Under the pieces are notes generated by a model. It saw only the letters and a list, made by a program, of their open reading frames with translations, was not told where the DNA came from and ran no database searches. A program made the translations under genes and the position numbers. From the NCBI GenBank assembly GCA_036655915.1, contig JAVVPE010000012.1:1-36306 (forward strand): 36,306 nucleotides of DNA, in the 5' to 3' direction. Source of the DNA: JAVWGW01 sp036655915 (GTDB lineage: Bacteria > Actinomycetota > Coriobacteriia > Coriobacteriales > Eggerthellaceae). Of the stretch, positions 23,366 through 31,150 are shown one piece after another (positions within the stretch are counted from its first letter, which is position 1; the number at the start of each line of letters is the position of its first letter).

Positions 23366-23485
23366 ATAGATAACCCCATAAAACGATTTGTTTTGTGCGT
23401 TTGCTCATGCTAGGCGTATGCCTGGCTTTCTTTGTGTCGCGCCGGGCTGCCTATCCTATCAGTTTTAACCAGAAAGGGGGAGCGC

Positions 23486-25018
23486 ATGCCCGAATTCGTA
23501 TGGCTTATAGCCGGTGTTATAGTCGGTATCGCTCTCGGCTTTGTTATTGCACGTTTTGGTATGAGTGCCTCAACCAAGCGCGCTGCGCTTGAAGCGGAAA
23601 ACCTCGTTTCCAACGCCCAACAGCAAGCCGAAACACTGCGTCGCGAAGCAATTGTTGAAGCAAAAGATGAAGTTTTCAAAATGAAACAAGAAGTGCAATC
23701 CGAAAGCAAGGAACGCCTCCATGAAGTGCGTGCGGCTGAAAGCCGTCTTTCCCAGCGCGAAGAATCTCTCGATCGCCGCGTTGAATCGCTCGATTCCCGT
23801 GAACATCAGATTTCCTCTATGCAGGGTCAGCTAGAAAAAAAAGAACGCGATGTCGCTGAAACGGCACAGCAGATTAATATCCGCCTTGAAAACATTGCCG
23901 GCATGTCACCGCAAGAAGCGAAAAAAGAACTCCTCGATAACCTAAAAGAGGAAGTAACCCACGAATCAGCATCGATCATCCGCTATTCCGAAGCTCGCAC
24001 CAAAGCGGAATGCGATAAGAAATCCCGCGAAATTTTAAGCCTGGCCATCCAGCGCGTTGCCGCTGATCACACGGCTGAAAATACGGTATCGACCATCCAT
24101 ATTCCCTCCGATGATCTTAAAGGCCGTATCATTGGCCGCGAAGGCCGCAACATCCGTTCCTTTGAACAGTTAACGGGCACGAACCTCATCATTGACGACA
24201 CCCCGGAATGCGTGACCATTTCCTGCTTTGACCCGGTGCGCCGCGAAATCGGCCGCGTAACCATGGAAAACCTCATTGCCGATGGGCGCATCCATCCGGC
24301 ACGCATCGAAGAAATGTTTGCCAAGGCGGAAGATTTTGTCAATCAGCAGGTGCTTGAAGCGGGTGCCCAGGCAACCTTTGACACCGGTGTTCATGATTTG
24401 CACCCCGAACTGGAAAAAACCTTGGGTCGCCTGCGTTACCGCACCTCTTATGGTCAAAATGTTTTGAATCACTCCCTCGAAGTTGCTTATCTGTGCGGCG
24501 TTATGGCTTCAGAGCTTGGTCTTGACCCCGTTCCCGCCAAACGTGCCGGGCTTTTGCATGATCTTGGCAAAGCGGTCGACCATGAAGTTGAAGGCAGCCA
24601 TGCCGTTATCGGTGCCGATCTGGCGCGTCGTTTCGGCGAAAAACCGGAAATTGTGCACGCCATAGAAGCACATCATGCCGATGTTGAACCCAGCAGCGTA
24701 CTCGATGTGCTTGTTCAGGCCGCCGATGCCATTTCGGCAGCACGCCCCGGCGCGCGCAAGGAAACGCTCGATACCTATATCAAGCGTCTTGAAAAATTGG
24801 AAGAAATCGCCAATGCCCACAAGGGTGTCGTGCGCACCTATGCCATCCAGGCTGGCCGTGAAGTACGCGTCATGGTCGAACCTGAACAGGTTGATGAAGC
24901 ATCCACCACCGTGCTTGCGCACGATATTGCCCACCAGATTGAAAGCGAAATGCAATACCCCGGGCAAGTAAAGGTTGTTGTTATTCGTGAAAGCCGAGCG
25001 GTTGACTACGCCAAATAA
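23486..25018 (+). CDS. rny: Ribonuclease Y
   Basis: RNase Y is the membrane-bound endoribonuclease that starts mRNA decay in many Gram-positive bacteria. The 510-residue protein has one N-terminal membrane helix (about 3-23). A long charged coiled coil follows (about 30-185). The KH domain has GRIIGREGRNIRSFE near residue 212, and the HD phosphodiesterase domain has LLHDLGKAVDHE near residue 355. Length matches the family. ATG 23486 is preceded by AGAAAGGGGG. A GHKL ATPase gene overlaps its 3' end, and spoVS follows. PNPase, RNase J and YbeY are also in this window. Confidence 0.96.
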   Translation: MPEFVWLIAGVIVGIALGFVIARFGMSASTKRAALEAENLVSNAQQQAETLRREAIVEAKDEVFKMKQEVQSESKERLHEVRAAESRLSQREESLDRRVESLDSREHQISSMQGQLEKKERDVAETAQQINIRLENIAGMSPQEAKKELLDNLKEEVTHESASIIRYSEARTKAECDKKSREILSLAIQRVAADHTAENTVSTIHIPSDDLKGRIIGREGRNIRSFEQLTGTNLIIDDTPECVTISCFDPVRREIGRVTMENLIADGRIHPARIEEMFAKAEDFVNQQVLEAGAQATFDTGVHDLHPELEKTLGRLRYRTSYGQNVLNHSLEVAYLCGVMASELGLDPVPAKRAGLLHDLGKAVDHEVEGSHAVIGADLARRFGEKPEIVHAIEAHHADVEPSSVLDVLVQAADAISAARPGARKETLDTYIKRLEKLEEIANAHKGVVRTYAIQAGREVRVMVEPEQVDEASTTVLAHDIAHQIESEMQYPGQVKVVVIRESRAVDYAK

Positions 25019-26111
25019 CAAGGCACAGGATTTAACCGGCTTTATTGAAGAGGCAGGCGGCGCCAGCCATCTGCGTGTTGAAGATGATCTGGGGGATGGC
25101 TACGTTCGCCTGCGGTCTTCCGAAGCAGAACGCCGCCAAGCCCGTCATGATATTCGCTCAACAGAAGATATTGTTATTGAAATGCTGCGCAACGCCCGAG
25201 ACGCGGGGGCACGCAGCATTTTTTTTGCAACAAGCCGCGAAGGAGACAAACGGCTTATCACTATGATTGATGATGGTGCGGGCATACCGGCTTCGATGCA
25301 GCAACATGTTTTTGAGCCGCGCGTCACCTCAAAGCTTGATAGCGTGCACATGGATCGCTGGGGCGTACACGGCCGCGGAATGGCTCTTTTTTCCATTCGT
25401 TCAAACACAGAATGTGCGCAGGTTGTTTCATCGGGAAAAGGGCAGGGCAGCGCTTTTTTTGTGCGCAGCAATACGCGCACCTTGCCGGAAAAAACCGATC
25501 AATCGTCTCTGCCCTCCCTCTCTTTTGATGAAGGCGGCAACCTCAGTGTGCGCGGGCCGCGCAATATCAATCGTTGTGCTGTCGAATTCGCCTTGGAAGA
25601 ACAGGATACCTGCACGCTTTACCAGGGCTCTCCTACAGAAATTGCCGCCACGCTGCTGGCCTATGGTCAGGCGACTACCTCGCAGGGACAGCGCGCTTTT
25701 TTAACTGACATTGAAGAGGTTTCCCTGGTGAAGCGCCTGTGCTGTGCCGCCGACCCTGCAGAATTCACTCACATTGCAGCTACGCTCGGGCTCACGCTTT
25801 CACAGCGTAGCTCGCGGCGCATTCTTGACGGCGAAATAAAGCCACTTGAAGCGCTCACGCAAACGCTTGATGTGGCAGCGCCCCAGGGGGCCCTTCCTTT
25901 TCGGGATTGCGTAAAGTCGCATAAAGCGCGCGATAAAGACAAGCGCGGTCTAAAGCTTTCCCCTGATGATTTATGCGAATTTGCAGCGAATATTGCCCAA
26001 GCCTACCAGGTTCTTGCGCGCGACTACTATCTTGACCCAGCGGTTGACCCCAACATCACCGTCAGAAGCGATGGTATCACCGTGCAGATTCCTGTGCGAA
26101 AGCTGCAATAA
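24987..26111 (+). CDS. GHKL-type ATPase of unknown function
   Basis: A 374-residue protein with an N-terminal Bergerat ATP-binding fold like that of Hsp90, MutL, gyrase B and histidine kinases. Visible motifs are the N box EMLRNARDAG (E65, N69, D72), the G1 box DDGAGI (95-100) and the G2 box GVHGRGM (126-132). The rest (about 150-374) is not recognised; no transducer, kinase dimerisation or membrane segment is evident. The GTG at 24987 overlaps rny by 32 bases; TTG 24975 and TTG 25002 are alternatives. Overlap with rny implies co-expression, so a link to RNA decay is possible, but this is inference. Identity beyond the ATPase fold is unknown. Confidence 0.7.
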   Translation: MKAERLTTPNNKAQDLTGFIEEAGGASHLRVEDDLGDGYVRLRSSEAERRQARHDIRSTEDIVIEMLRNARDAGARSIFFATSREGDKRLITMIDDGAGIPASMQQHVFEPRVTSKLDSVHMDRWGVHGRGMALFSIRSNTECAQVVSSGKGQGSAFFVRSNTRTLPEKTDQSSLPSLSFDEGGNLSVRGPRNINRCAVEFALEEQDTCTLYQGSPTEIAATLLAYGQATTSQGQRAFLTDIEEVSLVKRLCCAADPAEFTHIAATLGLTLSQRSSRRILDGEIKPLEALTQTLDVAAPQGALPFRDCVKSHKARDKDKRGLKLSPDDLCEFAANIAQAYQVLARDYYLDPAVDPNITVRSDGITVQIPVRKLQ

Positions 26112-26112
26112 G

Positions 26113-26141
26113 TTGCACAAATGACCATGAATAGATAAAAT
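26113..26141 (+). promoter_or_regulatory. Candidate promoter of spoVS-miaB
   Basis: TTGCAC (26113-26118) and TAAAAT (26136-26141) are 17 bases apart, just after the ATPase gene stop. The -10 is close to consensus, the -35 shares only its TTG. A further TATAAC at 26184-26189 has no -35 partner. Confidence 0.4.
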
Positions 26142-26243
26142 TATTGCTTGGTTCTTTTAGGGCACTTCCTCGCTTTACCGGCATATAACAAATCACTTAA
26201 ACGCACCCAAGACGGACTACTGAACAAACAAAGGACATGTGCT

Positions 26244-26597
26244 GTGCAAACACACGAAAAGCAGGCCGAGATTGGCTGCCTCAAAGTCTCTTCAAAATCT
26301 TCTCCCGCATCTGTTGCAGGTGCCATCGCCGGCATGGTAAAAGATGGCGTCTGTGTCGAAATCCAATCCGTTGGCGCAGGGGCTGTCAACCAGGCGGTGA
26401 AAGCCATCGCCATATCGCGTGGTTTTCTCTCGCCCGTCGGTATTGAAATAGTGTGCATTCCCGCCTTCACCGATATCGTGATTGAAGGGGAATATCGCAC
26501 CGCCATCCGCTTTAGTGTCGAACCGCGTGGCGCGCGCGAAGGCTTCAAGCCGCGCAAGGACGATGCTGCCTGCCCGCCTATTGCGCGCGTCCAGTAG
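26244..26597 (+). CDS. spoVS: Stage V sporulation protein S (SpoVS) family
   Basis: SpoVS is a small Alba-like protein needed for late sporulation in Bacillus but also present in many non-sporing bacteria, where its role is unclear. The 117-residue protein matches the family from LKVSSKSSPASVAGAIAG (about residues 12-29) through GAGAVNQAVKAIAISRGF and IVCIPAFTDI to RTAIRFSVEPR. It then carries a charged tail of about 25 residues beyond the usual 86-residue length. Start is GTG 26244, eight bases after AAAGGA. No other sporulation genes are seen here; neighbours are rny and miaB, suggesting nucleic-acid binding rather than sporulation. Confidence 0.92.
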   Translation: MQTHEKQAEIGCLKVSSKSSPASVAGAIAGMVKDGVCVEIQSVGAGAVNQAVKAIAISRGFLSPVGIEIVCIPAFTDIVIEGEYRTAIRFSVEPRGAREGFKPRKDDAACPPIARVQ

Positions 26598-26600
26598 TCG

Positions 26601-27998
26601 GTGACTGCTATGCACTTTCCCCTTACCGGCAAAACATTTTGCGTGCGCACCTTTGGCTGTCAAATGAACAAGCACGATACCGAACGCATCTGTGGCACCC
26701 TTGAAGTGTTGGGCGCGTTGCAAGTGCCCACCTACGAAGAAGCTGACATCGTAATCTTTATGACCTGCTGCGTGCGCGAAGCGGCCGATGTGCGCCTTAT
26801 GGGGCAGGTCGCCTCGCTTAAAAATCTTCCCTTGCGCGCCGATGCTCCCGTTGCCAAGCGCATCATCGCTGTGGGCGGCTGCATTGGACAGCGCGATGGC
26901 GAAAAGCTCGTGGAGGCACTTCCGCATCTTGATGTCGTATTTGGCACGCACAACCTTTCTTCGCTGCCCCAGCTTTTACAGGGGGCCCTCAAATCGGGTG
27001 GCCATCACGTTGAGGTGCGCGAAGAATCGACCGAATTTGCCACCGATTTGCCCCTTGATCGTGAACATGCGTGGGCAGCCTGGTTGCCCATCACTATCGG
27101 TTGCAACAATTTTTGCACCTACTGCATCGTGCCCTACGTGCGCGGCCGTGAAAAATCACGACCACTTGACGATATAGCCGCCGAAGCACAGGCCTTTGTT
27201 GATGCCGGGGTAAAAGAAATAACCCTTCTGGGACAAAATGTGAATTCTTACGGACACGATTTGTATGGGGAAGCCCGCTTTGCGGCGGTGCTTGATGCGG
27301 TACATGAAACCGGAGTCGAGCGCATTCGTTTTGCTACAAGCCATCCGAAAGATTTAACTGATGCCGTCATCGAGCGCTTTGCCACCTTGCCACATTTGAT
27401 GCCGGCGCTGCATCTTCCCGTCCAATCGGGTTCCAATCGCATTTTGGAGGCCATGAATCGCAAGTATACCCGCGAACACTACCTTGATTTGATTGCGAAG
27501 GTGCGCCAGGCTTGCCCGGATTGCGCCCTTTCAACCGACATTATCGTCGGCTTTCCGGGCGAAACGGAACAGGATTTCCAGGAAACCTATGACCTGGTAA
27601 AACAAGTGGGCTATCACCAGGTTTTCACCTTCATTTACTCAAAGCGAGAAGGTACCCCGGCGGCTTCCCTCGTTGATGATACCCCGCACGCCATTGTACA
27701 GCAGCGCTTCGATCGCCTGCTTGAACTGGTGCAACAGCAGGCTTGGGAACAAAACCAAAGCGACGAGGGCCGTGTTGTGGAAGTGCTGGTGGAAGGTGCC
27801 TCGAAGCGCGACGCGCACACCTTAACAGGAAGAAGCCCGAAGAATCAGACCGTCCATGCCGCAATCCCTCCTTCGCTTGATGCGGCTTCTTTGGCGGGCA
27901 CCACCTTGCGCGTTGCCATAAGGCAAGCGAAAACCTGGTATCTGGTGGGGGATATCGTTGCCGGGTTGCCGGGCGACCTTCCCGAAAGTGTGCGCTGA
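26601..27998 (+). CDS. miaB: tRNA-2-methylthio-N6-dimethylallyladenosine synthase MiaB
   Basis: MiaB adds the 2-methylthio group to i6A37 of UNN-decoding tRNAs using two iron-sulfur clusters. The 465-residue protein has cluster cysteines C20 (TFGCQMN), C56 (TCCVRE) and C94 (GGC), radical-SAM motif CNNFCTYC (C168, C172, C175) followed by IVPYVRGREKSRP, and a C-terminal TRAM domain. FGCQMNKHD is diagnostic of MiaB. Start is GTG 26601, with ATG 26610 as alternative; neither has a clear ribosome site, so coupling to spoVS three bases upstream is likely. miaA, which makes its substrate, begins six bases after the stop. Confidence 0.95.
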   Translation: MTAMHFPLTGKTFCVRTFGCQMNKHDTERICGTLEVLGALQVPTYEEADIVIFMTCCVREAADVRLMGQVASLKNLPLRADAPVAKRIIAVGGCIGQRDGEKLVEALPHLDVVFGTHNLSSLPQLLQGALKSGGHHVEVREESTEFATDLPLDREHAWAAWLPITIGCNNFCTYCIVPYVRGREKSRPLDDIAAEAQAFVDAGVKEITLLGQNVNSYGHDLYGEARFAAVLDAVHETGVERIRFATSHPKDLTDAVIERFATLPHLMPALHLPVQSGSNRILEAMNRKYTREHYLDLIAKVRQACPDCALSTDIIVGFPGETEQDFQETYDLVKQVGYHQVFTFIYSKREGTPAASLVDDTPHAIVQQRFDRLLELVQQQAWEQNQSDEGRVVEVLVEGASKRDAHTLTGRSPKNQTVHAAIPPSLDAASLAGTTLRVAIRQAKTWYLVGDIVAGLPGDLPESVR

Positions 27999-28004
27999 TC
28001 ATTT

Positions 28005-28946
28005 ATGGGTGATCTTCTTGCCTTACAGCTTCCGGTTATCTGCGTCGTGGGGCCAACGGCAACAGGAAAAACGGCGCTTGCTCAGGCCTTGGCCGAAAAG
28101 TTTGATGGGGAAGTAATCAGTGCCGATTCCATGCAAATTTATCGGGGGATGGATATTGGCACGGGCAAGATTGCGCCTGAACAACGCAGCGTGCCCTATC
28201 ATGGCCTTGATATGTGTGATCCGGGAACCCCCTATTCGGCGGCTCTTTTTCAAGACTTCGCTCGCAGCTGCTTTGCTGCTGCCGATGCGCGTGGCAAGCG
28301 ATCGATTTTGTGCGGGGGCACGGGGCTTTACGTGCGTGCCGCCATCGACGATTACGACTTTCCCCGTGGTCAGCAGGAAGGTAATCCCGCGCGCGACCAC
28401 TACACACAACTGGCGCAAGAAGAAGGTGCATTGGCCTTGTGGCAGCTGCTTGACCAGGAAGACCCCGCTTCTGCCGCGCTTATTCATCCCAACAACACCC
28501 GCCGGGTAATTCGCGCTTTTGAACTGCTTGCCGAAGGTACCAACTACGCTTCGGTGCATGCAGGTTTTTCAACCATGCATCAAGCGGTGCCGGCCGTTTT
28601 TCTGGGCCTTGCCTACGACACCGCCCTACTCAATGCGCGCATAGACCAGCGGGTTGATGCCATGATCGAAGAGGGTTTGGTTGACGAGGTGAAAACGCTG
28701 CTTGCCAAGGGGTTTCGTGCAGGCCTCACCGCCCATCAAGCGATAGGTTATAAGGAAATAGTTGCAGCGCTTGAAGGCGAAACTTCGCTTGATTACGCCA
28801 TCGAACGGATAAAAATAGCGTCGCATCGCTATGCAAAGCGGCAGCGAACCTGGCTGCGGCGCGATACGCGCATCCATTGGCTTTGCGCAGAATCGCTGGA
28901 TAGTACACAACTGCTCGATCAAGCATGCGCTGAATTGTTACAATAG
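28005..28946 (+). CDS. miaA: tRNA dimethylallyltransferase MiaA
   Basis: MiaA transfers a dimethylallyl group to N6 of A37 in UNN-decoding tRNAs, creating the MiaB substrate. The 313-residue protein has P-loop GPTATGKT near residues 16-23, then VISADSMQIYRGMDIGTGK, GGTGLYVRA and the RQRTWLRRD region at the C-terminal side (KRQRTWLRR). Length is normal. It lies six bases after miaB. A promoter for dapF is embedded in its last codons. Confidence 0.95.
   Translation: MGDLLALQLPVICVVGPTATGKTALAQALAEKFDGEVISADSMQIYRGMDIGTGKIAPEQRSVPYHGLDMCDPGTPYSAALFQDFARSCFAAADARGKRSILCGGTGLYVRAAIDDYDFPRGQQEGNPARDHYTQLAQEEGALALWQLLDQEDPASAALIHPNNTRRVIRAFELLAEGTNYASVHAGFSTMHQAVPAVFLGLAYDTALLNARIDQRVDAMIEEGLVDEVKTLLAKGFRAGLTAHQAIGYKEIVAALEGETSLDYAIERIKIASHRYAKRQRTWLRRDTRIHWLCAESLDSTQLLDQACAELLQ
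28936..28944 (+). promoter_or_regulatory. Extended -10 promoter for dapF at the end of miaA
   Basis: TGtTACAAT at 28936-28944 is an extended -10 of the same form as that before phoH. No -35 is visible at the proper distance. The implied start near 28951 leaves a leader of about 25 bases containing the AAGGA ribosome site at 28963-28967. Confidence 0.45.
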
Positions 28947-28976
28947 GCACAGGTCAAACACGAAGGATGGATGCAC

Positions 28977-29906
28977 ATGGAACTGGATTTTGTTAAGCTT
29001 CACGGGCTGGGAAACGATTTTATCGTTATCGATGATTTTTCCCGCGAACGAGAGCTTACGCCGCAACAGGTGATGCTCATGTGCGATCGCCACTTCGGTA
29101 TTGGGGCCGACGGGGTTATTTTAGTGCGCCCCTCCCAAGATCCTGCCTGCGTGGCCTACATGCACTACATCAATTCCGATGGCACTCTTTCACAAATGTG
29201 CGGAAATGGCATACGTTGTTTTGCGAAATACCTTGTCGATCGGGGTTTTGTGGCTGCAAGCGAAGGGTGCTTTATTGCCGACACCCTGGCGGGGCCGCGC
29301 AGCATTCGCTTTACTTTAGACGAACACGATCGCCTGTGCGAAGCGCTTGTCGATATGGGTCACCCAATCCTCGACCCCGCTCGCGTGCCTGTTGCGCTTG
29401 CGGCTAACGCGCAATCCCCTCAAGGGCGTGATTTTGTGCGGGAAGCCTGCCTGGATTCACCCTGGGGCACCTTCCGCTTCACCTGTGTTTCCATGGGAAA
29501 CCCCCACGCCGTGTGCTTTCTTGATACTACGGCGGCTTTGCCCGACGCCCTGTTTGCTGCCGGCACCGATAAGACACTCGCAGATCTGCGCCTGGATACT
29601 TTAGGTGCTTTCTTTGAATCCCATTCCACGTTCCCTGAAAAGGTAAATGTTGAATTTGCCGTTATCGAACCTGATGGCAGCATTACCATGCGTGTATTCG
29701 AGCGCGGTTGCGGTGAAACGCTTGCCTGTGGCACAGGTGCCTGTGCAACGCTGGTGGCCGCAGTTCTTACTAGCCGCTCTGCGCACAAAAACACCTTGCA
29801 CCTACGCGGCGGCGATCTCGCGATTGAATGGGATGAAAACGACCACGTTCAAATGCGCGGCCCTGCGCAAGAAAGCTTCAAGGGTTCTTGCTTCCTGCAC
29901 CAATAA
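28977..29906 (+). CDS. dapF: Diaminopimelate epimerase
   Basis: DapF interconverts LL- and meso-diaminopimelate without a cofactor, using two cysteines. The 309-residue protein shows VKLHGLGNDFIVID at the start, the first catalytic cysteine in MCGNGIRC and the second in ACGTGACA (with ERGCGET just before). The two halves give the usual pseudo-symmetric fold. ATG 28977 is nine bases after AAGGA; ATG 28971 is only three bases from it and is less likely. dapL follows 70 bases downstream, so substrate maker and epimerase are adjacent. Confidence 0.95.
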   Translation: MELDFVKLHGLGNDFIVIDDFSRERELTPQQVMLMCDRHFGIGADGVILVRPSQDPACVAYMHYINSDGTLSQMCGNGIRCFAKYLVDRGFVAASEGCFIADTLAGPRSIRFTLDEHDRLCEALVDMGHPILDPARVPVALAANAQSPQGRDFVREACLDSPWGTFRFTCVSMGNPHAVCFLDTTAALPDALFAAGTDKTLADLRLDTLGAFFESHSTFPEKVNVEFAVIEPDGSITMRVFERGCGETLACGTGACATLVAAVLTSRSAHKNTLHLRGGDLAIEWDENDHVQMRGPAQESFKGSCFLHQ

Positions 29907-29976
29907 TATCCTTATTTCTACTGTCTTCAGAAGCTGCCTGTGCGGCTTGACCACCCAACTGAAAGGAATTTTCTTC

Positions 29977-31134
29977 ATGAAAACCGCTGAATGCTTAAAC
30001 CATATGGCTCCCTACCTGTTTGCCACCATCGACAAGAAGCGCGATGCGCTCAAGGCACAGGGTATCGATGTCATCTCGCTGGGGATCGGGGACCCCGATA
30101 TGCCCACCCCGGCCCACATAGTGGACGCCATGGCCGAAGCCATTCGCAAACCTGAAAACCATCAATACCCCGATTATGCAGGGTCTTTGGCCTATCGCAG
30201 CGCATGCGCCGACTGGATGAAGAAGCGCTTCGACGTCAGCCTTGACCCCAAAACGGAAGTGCTTGCCCTGATCGGGTCCAAAGAAGGCATCGCGCACTTG
30301 CATACCGCTTTTGTCGACCCCGGCGATTATGTGCTTGCCCCTTCCATTGGCTACCCTGTGTATTCGGGTGGCGCCACGCTCCAAAGCGCCCATACCTACT
30401 TCATGCCCATGAAAGCCGAAAACGGTTTTCTTGCCGATTTTGATCATATCCCCGCAGATGTTTTAGCCAAAGCGAAAATCATGTTTCTTGGCTATCCCAA
30501 CAATCCGACCGGTGCCATTGCCACCGACGAATATTTTGATCGCGCCATAGATTTCTGCATTAAACACGACATTTTGCTGGCTCACGATAACGCCTATAGC
30601 GAAATTTGTTTCGATGGCTATGTGGCACCTTCCATTCTTGAGCGCCCCCGCGCCAAAGAATGTTGCATCGAGTTTTTCAGCCTTTCCAAAGCCTACAACA
30701 TGACCGGTTGGCGCATCGCGTTTGCCTGCGGAAACAAACAGGCCGTGCAGGCTTTAGGCACCATCAAAAACAACCTTGATTCCGGCCAATTCACCGCAGT
30801 TCAGGAAGCTGCTATTGTGGCGATGAGCGCCCCTCAAGATTGCATAGCGGATATGTGCGCCCTCTATCAGCGCCGACGCGATCTTGTTGTCGATGCCTTG
30901 CAGGCAATCGGCTTGGATTGCCAGGCACCCAAGGCCACTATCTATATCTGGACAAAGGTTCCGCAGGGTTATACTTCCGAATCATTTGCCACCCAACTGC
31001 TAGAGCGCGCCCACGTTATCGTTACCCCCGGCAGCGGTTACGGCCCTGATGGGGAAGGGTTCATCCGCATTTCGCTTACCACTCCCGACCATCTTTTGCT
31101 CGAAGCAATCAAGCGCATCAAAGAAAGCATGTAG
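29977..31134 (+). CDS. dapL: LL-diaminopimelate aminotransferase (DapL-type)
   Basis: Class I/II PLP aminotransferase of 385 residues. It probably converts tetrahydrodipicolinate directly to LL-diaminopimelate, bypassing the acyl-intermediate steps. Features: SLGIGDPDMPTPAHIVDAM, YPDYAGSLAYR, FLGYPNNPTGA, the PLP lysine in FSLSKAYNMTGWR, and the phosphate-binding arginine in GFIRISLT near the end. The SLSKxYNMTGWR form is common in clostridial and archaeal-type DapL enzymes. ATG 29977 has GAAAGGA upstream; frame extends upstream into dapF and is ignored. Context between dapF and dapA-dapB supports DapL over other aminotransferases, but substrate is not proven by sequence. Confidence 0.85.
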   Translation: MKTAECLNHMAPYLFATIDKKRDALKAQGIDVISLGIGDPDMPTPAHIVDAMAEAIRKPENHQYPDYAGSLAYRSACADWMKKRFDVSLDPKTEVLALIGSKEGIAHLHTAFVDPGDYVLAPSIGYPVYSGGATLQSAHTYFMPMKAENGFLADFDHIPADVLAKAKIMFLGYPNNPTGAIATDEYFDRAIDFCIKHDILLAHDNAYSEICFDGYVAPSILERPRAKECCIEFFSLSKAYNMTGWRIAFACGNKQAVQALGTIKNNLDSGQFTAVQEAAIVAMSAPQDCIADMCALYQRRRDLVVDALQAIGLDCQAPKATIYIWTKVPQGYTSESFATQLLERAHVIVTPGSGYGPDGEGFIRISLTTPDHLLLEAIKRIKESM

Positions 31135-31150
31135 GGCCCCAGGGTATTCC

